Assembly (NCBI GenBank): GCA_004213645.1 | Contig: SGZF01000002.1 | Location: 1-64,000 of the forward strand | DNA length: 64,000 bases | Source: Flavobacteriales bacterium | Lineage (GTDB): Bacteria > Bacteroidota > Bacteroidia > Flavobacteriales > Flavobacteriaceae | Reading direction: 5' to 3' | Part shown: positions 1 to 9,737 of the stretch, one piece after another | Numbering within the stretch: the stretch's first letter is position 1 | How the letters are laid out: the number at the start of each line of letters is the position of its first letter | Position numbers and translations under genes: made by a program | Notes under the pieces: generated by a model | Database searches by the model: none | The model's input: only the letters and a program-made list of their open reading frames with translations | What the model was told of the DNA's origin: nothing

Positions 1-590
1 AAAAAGCACTTACATTTAGAAATGATATCAAGTTAGCTGAAACAAATATTTCAATAGCAGAAAAGGATATTAAAATATCAAAAACTTTTCTTCTTCCGTC
101 AATTACATCTTTTTATTCATGGAGTACTAGAATATCCTATCTAGACCTTGCTCCTAGTTTTGAAGATCAATTTGATTTAAACAAGGGTCAGACCTATGGA
201 CTTGCACTTAATATACCGATTTTTCAAGGTAAAGCACTTAGAAATAATATTGAAAGGACTAAGGTAAATCTTGATAGATTAAAATATCAATATGATCAGG
301 AAAAACTTAATTTAGAGAATACTATTAACCAAGCATATTTTGATTTAATAGGGGCTATAAAACTTTACGAAGCTTCAAATAAAACTGTAAAATCTCTTGA
401 AAATGCATTTGAGGATGCATCTAATCAATTTTCAATTGGATCTATCAATTCATTTGATTTTATTCAATCTAAACAAAGATATGAGGCAGCAGTTTCTGAT
501 AATGTTCGTGCAAAATTTGACTATATATTTAGATTAAAAGTTCTTGAATTTTATTTTGGGTTACCACTAAATATTCCTGAAGCTAATTAA
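1..590 (+). CDS. Outer membrane efflux protein (TolC family), C-terminal part, truncated by window start
   Basis: Open frame from position 3 to TAA at 588-590; translation (KALTFRNDIKLAETNISIAEKDIKISKTFLLPSITSFYSW...) has TolC-like coiled-coil repeat character. Not in the ORF track because its start is outside the window. Confidence 0.75.
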   Translation, partial: KALTFRNDIKLAETNISIAEKDIKISKTFLLPSITSFYSWSTRISYLDLAPSFEDQFDLNKGQTYGLALNIPIFQGKALRNNIERTKVNLDRLKYQYDQEKLNLENTINQAYFDLIGAIKLYEASNKTVKSLENAFEDASNQFSIGSINSFDFIQSKQRYEAAVSDNVRAKFDYIFRLKVLEFYFGLPLNIPEAN

Positions 591-599
591 ATTAATTGG

Positions 600-1259
600 A
601 TGTCATTCATATTAAACTTAGAGACATCTAGTAAGAACTGTTCAGTTTCTTTATCCTCTAACGGAAACTTAATTGATAGTTTTGATTTAGAAGATCAAAA
701 ATATAGACATAGTGAGTTGTTAACTTCTTCAATTCAAAATATTTTAACTAAAAACAATTTAAATGTAGAGGATCTTTCTGCTATTTCAGTTGGAATAGGC
801 CCTGGATCTTTTACAGGATTAAGGATAGGTCTTTCAGTTGCAAAAGGATTATGTTATCCTCATAAAATAAATTTAATTTCAATACCCTCATTAAAGATTC
901 TTGCTAATTCAGTCAGCACAAGAAGTGAGAATACTATTTCTCTAATTAATGATAAGGGTAACTATTATTATATTTCAATGTATAACAATGAATTAGATGA
1001 GCTTTTTCCCGCTAAAATTCAATTAATAGACAATGACTATATGGACAGTATTATTGATACTTCAACCAATATTATAGTAAATACTTCTGATGCTTTTAAT
1101 TTTATAAATAAGCTTGTAGATAATAAGGTTAATGTTATAAAAAGAACAATTAGTTCCATTAATATGATAGATTTATCTCATAATTCGCTAAACGCTCAGA
1201 TATTTGAGGATATAGCATATATTGAACCAATGTATGTGAAGAAACCTTATGTAAACTAA
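600..1259 (+). CDS. tsaB: tRNA threonylcarbamoyladenosine biosynthesis protein TsaB
   Basis: N-terminal ILNLETSSKNCSVSLS and GIGPGSFTGLRIGLSVAKGL motif typical of TsaB/YeaZ. Confidence 0.93.
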   Translation: MSFILNLETSSKNCSVSLSSNGNLIDSFDLEDQKYRHSELLTSSIQNILTKNNLNVEDLSAISVGIGPGSFTGLRIGLSVAKGLCYPHKINLISIPSLKILANSVSTRSENTISLINDKGNYYYISMYNNELDELFPAKIQLIDNDYMDSIIDTSTNIIVNTSDAFNFINKLVDNKVNVIKRTISSINMIDLSHNSLNAQIFEDIAYIEPMYVKKPYVN

Positions 1260-1267
1260 CTGCCTAT

Positions 1268-1774
1268 TTAGAATCCAAGTTCTTTTTTAACATCATCTAA
1301 AAGATCTTTTCCATCAGCAAGAATTATTCCTCCGTTAGGACTAGAATCAATAACATAATTGAAACCTTGATCTTGACCTACTTTTGTGATAGCATCTCTT
1401 GCTTTTTCTAGAAGTGGAGTCATAAGATCCATTTGTTTCTTTTGAAGCTCTTGAGCAGCTGAATCTCTAAATTCTTGCAGATTAGTTTGCATACTTTCAA
1501 GTTCTTTTTGTCTAGCTTGATTAGTAACATCAGTTTGATTAGCAGCATCAGAAGAGTAGCTTTGAGCCTTAGTTTGGAATTCTTTAAATGCATTATCAAT
1601 TTGAGTTGTATAGTCTTTTTCAAGTTTAGCTAACTCATTTTGAGCAGAAATTACTTCAGGCATTTCGCTAATAAGCTGTTGAACATTAATATGAGCTACA
1701 TTAGACTGAGCATCAACACTTAGTGGTGCTATTGCTAAAATAGTAGCAGTTATAAATTTGAGTATCGATTTCAT
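1268..1774 (-). CDS. OmpH/Skp family periplasmic chaperone
   Basis: Signal peptide, coiled-coil Lys/Gln-rich centre, C-terminal YVIDSSPNGGIILADGKDLLDDVKKELGF; located directly downstream of bamA. Confidence 0.9.
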   Translation of the reverse strand: MKSILKFITATILAIAPLSVDAQSNVAHINVQQLISEMPEVISAQNELAKLEKDYTTQIDNAFKEFQTKAQSYSSDAANQTDVTNQARQKELESMQTNLQEFRDSAAQELQKKQMDLMTPLLEKARDAITKVGQDQGFNYVIDSSPNGGIILADGKDLLDDVKKELGF

Positions 1775-1824
1775 AATCTAAAAATATTTTCGTTGCAATA
1801 TCGTAATTTTTCTTTAAAAAACGA

Positions 1825-4371
1825 TTAAAATTGTTGACCTATTATAAAGTGTGTCTGCCATCCTGACGGTAAACCTGTATTTTGAAGATTTGAAGAATCA
1901 AAGCCATATCCAAAGTCAATTCCGAGAAGTCCAAATGCTGGCATAAATACTCTAACACCTAGGCCTGCAGCTCTTTTGACATTAAATGGACTATAGTCTT
2001 TAAAGTCATCAAACCCGTTACCTGCTTCAAGAAAGCTTAATGCAAATACAGAAGCACTTGGTTTTAAACTTATTGGGTATCTAAGTTCCAATGAAAATTT
2101 ATTGTAAATAATAGATCCATCACGACTTGAAAGAGATCCATTTTCATAACCTCTTAGAGCAATTGTCTCTCTTCCATCCATTGCATATTGTTGCATTCCG
2201 TCACCACCTAAAAAAAATCTTTCAAATGGAATATTACCCTTGTTACTATTATATGTACCCACAAATCCAAAGTCTGTTTGTGCTTTTAATACAAACTTTC
2301 CAAAAATCCTTGTATACCAACTTCCATCAAATTTAATTTTATAAAACTCTAACCATCTAAATTTTGCTTGATCAATCTCAGATTGAATAGGTTCACCTCT
2401 ATTATTTTGGTATTCAGGCCTTTCATTTACATCAGAAAAGTCGTCGCCTGTAATTAAAGAATAAGGAGGAGAGAGTCTTGCGCTTATTGAAAAACTTGAT
2501 CCACCAACAGGGAAAACAGGATTAGTATATGTATTATTTCTAGATAAAGCTATATTATAAGCAATATTATGTGATTCTCCATTTCCGAATGTAAAAAGTC
2601 CAGTAAAATAATTTTTTAGATTATAATATTGGTATGATAATGACTGTGATAGAACAAAATAATCATCGGGTATTTTAAGTCTTTTAGCAATTCCAACATT
2701 AAATCCTGCAATTTCAAAGGATTGGCTTTTATCCGCTCTTCTTGTGAAATAATCATATCTGTACTGTTTTGTTGATGAAAGTGAAAGAGAAAACTGAACT
2801 GGTTCTCTTCCGCCAAACCATGGTTCAACAAAACTAAAGCTTCTAGTACTATAAAAATTACTAGTTTGAAGTCTAAGTGCTAAGGTTTGACCATCACCCA
2901 TTGGAAGAGGTCTCCAAGCTTTTCTGTTTTTTATATTTTTAGTAGAAAAATTATTAAAGGCAAGACCAAGTGTACCCATGAATCCACCTCCACCATAACC
3001 TCCTTGAAGCTCAATTTGACTTGCACCAGCTTCAATCAAACCAAGTTCAATATCAACTGTTCCTAGGTTGGGATCAACATTTTTAAAGTCAGGGCTTATT
3101 TGTTCTGCATCAAAAAATCCAAGTTGGCCTACTTCACGAATTGTTCTCACAACTTTATCCTTACTATATAATTCACCTGGTTTTATTCTAAGCTCTCTAT
3201 AGATTACATTATCGTTTGTTTTTGTATTTCCAACAACTGAAATCTTATTAAAGCTAGCAAGTTTTCCTTCGTTTATTCTTATTTCAAAATCGATTGTATC
3301 ATTTTCTGCACTAACTTCAATTGCATTTACTGAAGAGAAAAGATAGCCGTTATTTTGATATAAATTTGAAATATCATTAGCATCTGGATTATCATCTTGA
3401 ATTCTTTCTTTTAATAGTACACCATTGTATGAATCTCCTTTCTTGATTCCTAATATTTGATCAAGTTGAAAGTCAGTATATGAACTATTTCCAAGATAAT
3501 TCATATTACCAAAGTAATATTTACTCCCTTCATCAATATTTAATGCTAGATCAATCGTCTTTTCATCATTAACAATTATAGTATCAAATTCAATTCTAGC
3601 ATCTCTAAACCCTTTTTCTTTATAAAATGAAATTAGACTTTCTTTATCAGTCTCATATTCTTCTTCAGTTAGTTTTGACTTTTTCCAAAATCTTAATGGA
3701 AATTTTTTCTTAGTTTTTTTAAGTTTTGATCTAAGTTTTGAGCTACTAAAAATTTCATTTCCAGAAAAATTAATATTTTTTATTTTAATCCTCTCTCCTT
3801 TTTCAACGTTAATATTTAAATTGAGTTGATTTGAACCTATAGTGTCTGGAGTAGAAACTATGTTGACTTCAGAATTAAGAAATCCATCTTTTTTTAGCTC
3901 ATTCTCAATGTAGTTCTTAGTATTAGTTAGAAAGCTTTCAGAAAGTCTTTTCCCCGAGGATAATTCAGTTTCTTCTTCAAATGTTTCAGCCTTGCTATTC
4001 TTTAAACCATTGATACTATAATTTAATAATGTAGGAAGCTCCTCAACATTTATTTCAAGTTTAATATTTTCATCTTTAACATCGGTAACAAATAAATTGA
4101 CATCACTAAAAAGTTCAAGATTCCAAAGTTTTTTTAGGATAGAACTGACTTCTTCACCAGGAACCTGAATTCTTTGGCCTTCTCTTAGCCCACTGTAGGT
4201 AACTACAGTTCTATCACTAAAATTTTTCAAACCAACAACAGTTATGGTATCTATAGTATAAATACTACCCTTTCTGAAAGTATCCTGAGACAGGAGAAAA
4301 CCAGTTCCTATTATAAAAATACCTAAAGCCTTATATAGTTTTGACTTAAAGTTGTTTACTTGTTTTTCCAA
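1825..4371 (-). CDS. bamA: Outer membrane protein assembly factor BamA (POTRA domains plus Omp85 barrel)
   Basis: POTRA-like repeats and C-terminal barrel ending in aromatic (HFIIGQQF). ORF track extends to an ATG at 4512, but the most plausible start is TTG at 4371 giving (M)EKQVNNFKSKLYKALGIFIIGTGFLLSQ, a signal peptide. Confidence 0.9.
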   Translation of the reverse strand: MEKQVNNFKSKLYKALGIFIIGTGFLLSQDTFRKGSIYTIDTITVVGLKNFSDRTVVTYSGLREGQRIQVPGEEVSSILKKLWNLELFSDVNLFVTDVKDENIKLEINVEELPTLLNYSINGLKNSKAETFEEETELSSGKRLSESFLTNTKNYIENELKKDGFLNSEVNIVSTPDTIGSNQLNLNINVEKGERIKIKNINFSGNEIFSSSKLRSKLKKTKKKFPLRFWKKSKLTEEEYETDKESLISFYKEKGFRDARIEFDTIIVNDEKTIDLALNIDEGSKYYFGNMNYLGNSSYTDFQLDQILGIKKGDSYNGVLLKERIQDDNPDANDISNLYQNNGYLFSSVNAIEVSAENDTIDFEIRINEGKLASFNKISVVGNTKTNDNVIYRELRIKPGELYSKDKVVRTIREVGQLGFFDAEQISPDFKNVDPNLGTVDIELGLIEAGASQIELQGGYGGGGFMGTLGLAFNNFSTKNIKNRKAWRPLPMGDGQTLALRLQTSNFYSTRSFSFVEPWFGGREPVQFSLSLSSTKQYRYDYFTRRADKSQSFEIAGFNVGIAKRLKIPDDYFVLSQSLSYQYYNLKNYFTGLFTFGNGESHNIAYNIALSRNNTYTNPVFPVGGSSFSISARLSPPYSLITGDDFSDVNERPEYQNNRGEPIQSEIDQAKFRWLEFYKIKFDGSWYTRIFGKFVLKAQTDFGFVGTYNSNKGNIPFERFFLGGDGMQQYAMDGRETIALRGYENGSLSSRDGSIIYNKFSLELRYPISLKPSASVFALSFLEAGNGFDDFKDYSPFNVKRAAGLGVRVFMPAFGLLGIDFGYGFDSSNLQNTGLPSGWQTHFIIGQQF

Positions 4372-5056
4372 ATCTTCTTTCTCTATTTTGAAATTCAATA
4401 ACTGCTTTTGTAAAATCATCTTCTGAAAAGTCTGGCCAATATACATCACAAAAATATAATTCAGCATATGCAATTTGCCATAATAAGAAATTGCTGATTC
4501 TTTTCTCGCCACTGGTTCTAATTAGTAGATCCACATTAGGTAAATTCCTAGTATAAAGATGATCATTTATAACGGAATCATCAAAATTATCTAGACAAAT
4601 CATATCATTTTTAACTTTCTTTGAAATCTCTTTAACAGCTTTAAAGATTTCTTGTTTCCCCCCATAACTTAGGGCAAGAGTTAATACCATCCCAGAATTA
4701 TCTTTTGTGTCTTCAATAATATTATCTAACTGTTTTTTTACATCAATTGGAAGATCATCTAATTCTCCTATTGCATTAAGTTTAATGTTGTTTTTAAATA
4801 TATCTTCAAATTCTTCTTTTAGTGTATTGACCAAAAGACTCATTAAAGTTTCAACTTCATTAACAGGTCTGTTCCAATTCTCTAATGAAAAAGTAAACAA
4901 CGTCAAATATTCAATTTTGTGATGATTTGCAGATTCAACAATTTTTCTAACAGCTTCTACTCCATTTTGATGACCAAATATCCTAGGCATTCCTTTTTGC
5001 TCTGCCCACCTTCCATTACCATCCATAATAATTGCTGTATGTTTGGGAATAATCAT
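4346..5056 (-). CDS. uppS: Isoprenyl transferase (undecaprenyl diphosphate synthase)
   Basis: HTAIIMDGNGRWAEQKGMPRIFGHQNG and LLIRTSGEKRISNFLLWQIAYAELYF motifs of cis-prenyltransferases. Confidence 0.96.
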   Translation of the reverse strand: MIIPKHTAIIMDGNGRWAEQKGMPRIFGHQNGVEAVRKIVESANHHKIEYLTLFTFSLENWNRPVNEVETLMSLLVNTLKEEFEDIFKNNIKLNAIGELDDLPIDVKKQLDNIIEDTKDNSGMVLTLALSYGGKQEIFKAVKEISKKVKNDMICLDNFDDSVINDHLYTRNLPNVDLLIRTSGEKRISNFLLWQIAYAELYFCDVYWPDFSEDDFTKAVIEFQNRERRFGKTSKQL

Positions 5057-5949
5057 TATTTCTTTAAATTTTTATTTCTCATATCCTGACCCCAGAAAAG
5101 TTTTTCTCTTAGTCTTTTGTAAAAATTATCATCAGCAAATTTAATAGTTTTCACACTAAAATCAGCTTTTGAAATTTCAATTTGATTTGAAGAATTTACG
5201 GAGTACATTCTAGAATCTAACGATAGATTTATATTATTACTTCCCTCAATATCTATTTTTATTTTTGAATTATCAGGAATTACCAATGATCTCATATTTA
5301 TATTATGTGGAGCAATTGGATTTAGTAATATTACATTCGACTCTGGAGAGACAATTGAACCACCGTTACTGAGTGAATATCCTGTAGAACCAGTAGGAGT
5401 TGAGATAATTAGACCATCTGACCAATAATTTGTCAAATAATTATCATTAATCTGACAAGAAATATTAAGAAGAGATGTGGTATCTTTTCTTTGAATGGTT
5501 ACTTCATTAAGCGCATATGGGTATTCAGAAAATGGATTATTTGAGGAATTAGAATTAACTTTTATAATAGTTCTTTCAATTATACTAAACTCTTTTTTTA
5601 TAAGTAATGAAAGAGCTTCTTTAATTTTTTCTTTTTGAATACTTGTTAAGAACCCAAGCCTACCAGTGTTAATTCCTAAAATGGGAATATTAGAATCCTT
5701 TACATAGGTAATACATCTAAGAATTGTTCCATCTCCTCCTACAGCAAAGACAAAATCTACATCAAAATCTATTTTTCTGGATGAATCAAAAAAAGAAAGC
5801 TTTTGATTATTTAATTCATTTTCTAATTTAGAGTCAATAATCAAATCCTCGCTTTCTGGAATAATATCAATTATTTCCTTGCAACAATCAATTGATGACT
5901 TATTGTGAAACGCAATGTATAACGCTAGTTTCATATTGTAAAAATACAA
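5056..5949 (-). CDS. nadK: NAD kinase
   Basis: VFAVGGDGTILRCI, NTGRLGFLT, STPTGSTGYSLSNGGSIV motifs. Confidence 0.95.
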   Translation of the reverse strand: MYFYNMKLALYIAFHNKSSIDCCKEIIDIIPESEDLIIDSKLENELNNQKLSFFDSSRKIDFDVDFVFAVGGDGTILRCITYVKDSNIPILGINTGRLGFLTSIQKEKIKEALSLLIKKEFSIIERTIIKVNSNSSNNPFSEYPYALNEVTIQRKDTTSLLNISCQINDNYLTNYWSDGLIISTPTGSTGYSLSNGGSIVSPESNVILLNPIAPHNINMRSLVIPDNSKIKIDIEGSNNINLSLDSRMYSVNSSNQIEISKADFSVKTIKFADDNFYKRLREKLFWGQDMRNKNLKK

Positions 5950-5971
5950 ACTTTATAACTTTATTAAGTAT

Positions 5972-5979
5972 TATATTTG
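5972..5979 (+). promoter_or_regulatory. Candidate Bacteroidota -7 promoter box (TAnnTTTG) upstream of pdxJ
   Basis: TATATTTG about 22 nt before the pdxJ ATG; matches the known Bacteroidota -7 consensus TAnnTTTG; no clear -33 element seen. Confidence 0.4.
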
Positions 5980-6001
5980 CAATTAAGTTTTAAGACAATT
6001 C

Positions 6002-6715
6002 ATGACTAAGCTTAGCGTAAATATTAATAAAATTGCAACTTTAAGAAATGCAAGAAATGAAAACTACCCTAATTTATTAAAGACTGCACAAGACATATTG
6101 AGTTTTGGTGCCCAAGGAATAACAGTTCATCCTAGGCCAGATGAAAGACATGTAAGATATTCTGATGTTTATGAACTTAAGAAAAATATTAATTCTGAAC
6201 TTAATATTGAGGGTAATCCAATAAAAAAATTTATTGACTTAGTTAATGATGTAAAACCTGATCAGGTTACCTTAGTTCCTGATTCAGAACATGCTATTAC
6301 ATCAAATTCTGGGTGGGACACAATTACTAATTTTTCATATTTAAATGATATAATAAAAGAATTTAAATCAAATTCAATTAGAGTATCAATATTTATTGAT
6401 CCCAATATAAATATGGTTGAAGGTGCAAAAAAACTAAATGCTGATAGGATTGAGCTATTTACTGGACCTTTCGCTAAAGAGTTCGATCTTAATAGATCTG
6501 AGGCAGTCAAGAATTATGTTAAATGTTCAAAAATTGCTAATGAAATTAACATAGATATAAATGCAGGCCACGACTTAAATCACCATAATCTTTTATTTTT
6601 TTCTGAATCAGTCAAAAACATTAAAGAGGTTTCAATTGGCCATGCTTTAATTACTGAATCTCTTTATTTAGGTTTAGAAACTACAATAAAAACATATTTG
6701 GACATACTTAAATGA
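6002..6715 (+). CDS. pdxJ: Pyridoxine 5'-phosphate synthase
   Basis: LSVNINKIATLRNAR...GAQGITVHPRPDERHVRYSDV; EGNP, NAGHDLNHHNL and SIGHALI motifs. Confidence 0.96.
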   Translation: MTKLSVNINKIATLRNARNENYPNLLKTAQDILSFGAQGITVHPRPDERHVRYSDVYELKKNINSELNIEGNPIKKFIDLVNDVKPDQVTLVPDSEHAITSNSGWDTITNFSYLNDIIKEFKSNSIRVSIFIDPNINMVEGAKKLNADRIELFTGPFAKEFDLNRSEAVKNYVKCSKIANEINIDINAGHDLNHHNLLFFSESVKNIKEVSIGHALITESLYLGLETTIKTYLDILK

Positions 6716-7482
6716 AAATTCTTCATTCAAATATAATAGGAGAATTTGGAAGAGATATTTTTATTATTCATGGGTTTTTGGGTATGGGAGATAATTGGAA
6801 AAGTCATGCAAATCAAATAGCAAAAAAAAACTTTAAAGTTCACTTAATAGATCTTAGAAATCATGGTAAAAGTTTTTGGAGTGACAAATTTAATTTTGAT
6901 CTTATGGTTGACGATATATACAATTATGCTAGTTATCATAATATAGATAGGTTTAGTTTAATTGGTCATTCTATGGGAGGGAATATAAGTATGTTGTTTG
7001 CCCAAAAATTTCCTGAACTTTTAGAAAAAATAATTATAATCGATATCTTACCAAAACAATATAAGCCTCATCATGAAAATATATTAAAAAGCTTAAAATC
7101 AATTGATTTTGAAAAAATGAATACAAGAAAAGATGTTGATATTCATATGTCAACATTTATTGAGGATGAAAGAGTTAGACAATTTTTATTAAAGAATTTA
7201 TATTGGATAAATAAAGAAAGGCTAGGGTTAAAACTTAATATTAATGTATTATTTGAATTCAAAGATAAACTATCAATAAATTTAAGTCAAGACTTAAAGT
7301 TTAATAAACCATCTGTTTTTATTTATGGTGATAACTCACCTTATGTTGATGAGTCTGATTTAACTATGCTCAACTTATATTTTTCTGATATAGAAATTAT
7401 AAAAGTGCCATTTTCAGGACATTGGGTTCATGCAGATAATCCATCTTTTTTTCTTGAAAAAACAATTAAATTTCTAAATTAA
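6712..7482 (+). CDS. Alpha/beta fold hydrolase
   Basis: HGFLGMGDNW, DLRNHGKS, GHSMGG nucleophile elbow, C-terminal FSGHWVHADNP; 4-nt overlap with pdxJ. Confidence 0.9.
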   Translation: MKILHSNIIGEFGRDIFIIHGFLGMGDNWKSHANQIAKKNFKVHLIDLRNHGKSFWSDKFNFDLMVDDIYNYASYHNIDRFSLIGHSMGGNISMLFAQKFPELLEKIIIIDILPKQYKPHHENILKSLKSIDFEKMNTRKDVDIHMSTFIEDERVRQFLLKNLYWINKERLGLKLNINVLFEFKDKLSINLSQDLKFNKPSVFIYGDNSPYVDESDLTMLNLYFSDIEIIKVPFSGHWVHADNPSFFLEKTIKFLN

Positions 7483-7485
7483 GTT

Positions 7486-7971
7486 ATGAAAAATCATAAA
7501 ATTAGGAAAGCAAATACTTCTGATGTTAAGGACATTCTTAGATTATTAATTGAGCTTGCAGTTTATGAAAAAGAACCCAATGCTGTAAAAGTAACTGAGG
7601 AAGAATTAATTAGAGATGGTTTTGGATTGAATCCTAGATTTGAATGTCTTTTAGCTGAATTTAATTCTGAAATTGTTGGTTTAGCTTTTTATACTGAAAG
7701 ATATTCAACATGGGTTGGAGACACTCTTCATTTAGAGGATTTAATTGTAACAGAAAAAATGAGAGGTAAAGGCTTTGGATTCAATCTTTATAGGGAGTTT
7801 TTAATTGAAGCAAACCGAAGAGGTGTTAAAAGAGTTGAGTGGTCTGTTTTAGATTGGAATAAATCAGCAATTAATTTTTATAAAAAGACTGGTGCTATAA
7901 TTGATGATTTAGAACAATGGAAAATTGTAAGAATGAATAAAGAGATAATTGAAAAATTTCTTTCAAATTAA
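7486..7971 (+). CDS. GNAT family N-acetyltransferase (diamine acetyltransferase-like)
   Basis: IRKANTSDVKDILRLLIELAVYEKEP, LEDLIVTEKMRGKGFGFNL, WNKSAINFYKKTGA motifs. Confidence 0.88.
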   Translation: MKNHKIRKANTSDVKDILRLLIELAVYEKEPNAVKVTEEELIRDGFGLNPRFECLLAEFNSEIVGLAFYTERYSTWVGDTLHLEDLIVTEKMRGKGFGFNLYREFLIEANRRGVKRVEWSVLDWNKSAINFYKKTGAIIDDLEQWKIVRMNKEIIEKFLSN

Positions 7972-8376
7972 TTTAGTTTTAATAAAATTAATTATGAACT
8001 CTTTTATTTGATCTCTTACTTCTATGAAGTCTTTACCATAATCTCCATTATTTAATTTTGAGGGATCTTTGAAGTTTTTATGTATTTTTTCCCCATTACT
8101 ATTTGGCAAAATTGGACAAGTTTCACTGGCATTATCACAAACTGTAATTATGAAATCAAAGCTTTCCTTGATATAATCTTCAATTAGATTTGAATTATAA
8201 TTTGATATATCAATACCTATCTCTGACATACATTTAACAGCATTCTTATTTAATCCATGTTTTTCAATTCCTGCACTTAAAACAGTAATTGAGTTATCTG
8301 TGAAATGATTTAAAAAACCATGTGCAATTTGACTTCTACATGAATTACCAGTACAAAGAATTAAAACTTTAGTCAT
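7963..8376 (-). CDS. Thioredoxin-dependent arsenate reductase / low-molecular-weight phosphatase family (ArsC-like)
   Basis: P-loop LCTGNSCRSQIAHG plus downstream CDNASETCP cysteine pair characteristic of Trx-coupled ArsC. Confidence 0.85.
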   Translation of the reverse strand: MTKVLILCTGNSCRSQIAHGFLNHFTDNSITVLSAGIEKHGLNKNAVKCMSEIGIDISNYNSNLIEDYIKESFDFIITVCDNASETCPILPNSNGEKIHKNFKDPSKLNNGDYGKDFIEVRDQIKEFIINFIKTKLI

Positions 8377-9737
8377 TAGAAGCCAAGTGAAATTTTTGCC
8401 AAATAAAAAAATAAAAAAATGCCAAATATATCATTTGCTGTAGTGATGAATGGCCCAGTAGCAATTGCAGGATCAATTCCTTGTTTATCTAATATAATTG
8501 GAACAAATGTTCCAACAAGAGCAGCAATAACAATTACGCCCATCATTGAACCAGCTATAGTCAGACTCATAGATAAGTCTTGATTTACTAATTGTCCAAA
8601 GATTATAAGCACGATAGATAAGGCCAAACCATTAATTAAGCTTAAACCAACTTCTTTTAATAATCTTGAAAACAATGAACCCTTTACCAAATCATTTGCT
8701 AAACCTTGGACAATAATTGCAGAGGATTGAACACCAACATTACCTGCCATTGCAGCAATAAGAGGAGTATAGAAAAATAAATTCCGTAACTCAGGTTGAT
8801 TCATGATCTGTTCAAAATCTTTTAAAATAAATACACTACCAAGACCTCCCAAAAGTCCTAAAAATAACCATGGTAATCTAGCTTTGCTTAGTTGAAAAAT
8901 AGAATCATTTACTTCTACCTCTGATAAAATACCTGCAGCTAATTGATAATCTTTTTCTGCTTCATCTTTAATTAAATCTACAATGTCATCAATGGTAATT
9001 CTTCCAAGTAGATTTTTTCTATTATTTGTCACAGGAATTGCTTCTAAATCATACTTTGACATAATTCTTGCAACTTCCTCACCTTCTTGATCAGCAGTTA
9101 CATAATCTACTTTTGGAATAAATATATCTTTCACTTTAGAACTTGACTTTGAAGTAAGAACATCTTTCAATGACAGCCTTCCTTTTAATTTATTATTTGA
9201 GTCTACAACATATATAGAGTGAACTCTGGTAACATTTTTAGCTTGTTTTCTTATTTCATCAAGACATTTAGTTAAACTTAGATTTTCGTTAACTTTAACT
9301 AATTCCTTTGCCATCAATCCACCTGCAGTGTTTTCTTGGTATTTAAGTAACTCTTTTATATCATCAGTTAGAACAGAATCTTTAATCTGTGAGAATACTC
9401 TTTCTTGTCTTTCTTCAGGTAATTCTGAAATTACATCTGTTGCATCATCTGTATCAAGTTCCTCAATTTTTTCTGCTATTTCTTTAGCAGATAAGTTTTC
9501 AAGAATTATTTCTCTTAAATCTTCATCTATTTCTGCTAGAGCATCTGCAATTTTCTCTTTATCAAATATTTTAACAAGAAAAATAACTTCATTAATTTCT
9601 AAAAGCTCAAAGATTTCAGCTAGATCTGCATAGTGAAGTTCCTCAAGATTAATGATAAGTTTATCCTTATCATTCAATTTAATAAGTTTCTTAATCTTAT
9701 TAATTAGTTCGTTATTTATTTTAAATTGTCTCATCAC
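8376..9737 (-). CDS. mgtE: Magnesium transporter MgtE
   Basis: N-domain EELDTDDATDVISELPEE, tandem CBS domains, C-terminal membrane domain with GNVGVQSSAIIVQGLA and ATGPFITTANDIFGIFLFF. Confidence 0.95.
   Translation of the reverse strand: MMRQFKINNELINKIKKLIKLNDKDKLIINLEELHYADLAEIFELLEINEVIFLVKIFDKEKIADALAEIDEDLREIILENLSAKEIAEKIEELDTDDATDVISELPEERQERVFSQIKDSVLTDDIKELLKYQENTAGGLMAKELVKVNENLSLTKCLDEIRKQAKNVTRVHSIYVVDSNNKLKGRLSLKDVLTSKSSSKVKDIFIPKVDYVTADQEGEEVARIMSKYDLEAIPVTNNRKNLLGRITIDDIVDLIKDEAEKDYQLAAGILSEVEVNDSIFQLSKARLPWLFLGLLGGLGSVFILKDFEQIMNQPELRNLFFYTPLIAAMAGNVGVQSSAIIVQGLANDLVKGSLFSRLLKEVGLSLINGLALSIVLIIFGQLVNQDLSMSLTIAGSMMGVIVIAALVGTFVPIILDKQGIDPAIATGPFITTANDIFGIFLFFYLAKISLGF

Noticed and set aside
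1420-1623. 67-aa Lys/Leu-rich ORF overlapping ompH
   Set aside because: Out-of-frame reading within the OmpH-like coding region.
9328-9633. Plus-strand 101-aa Ser-rich ORF
   Set aside because: Antisense of the mgtE N-domain; low-complexity composition from complement of Glu/Asp/Lys codons.
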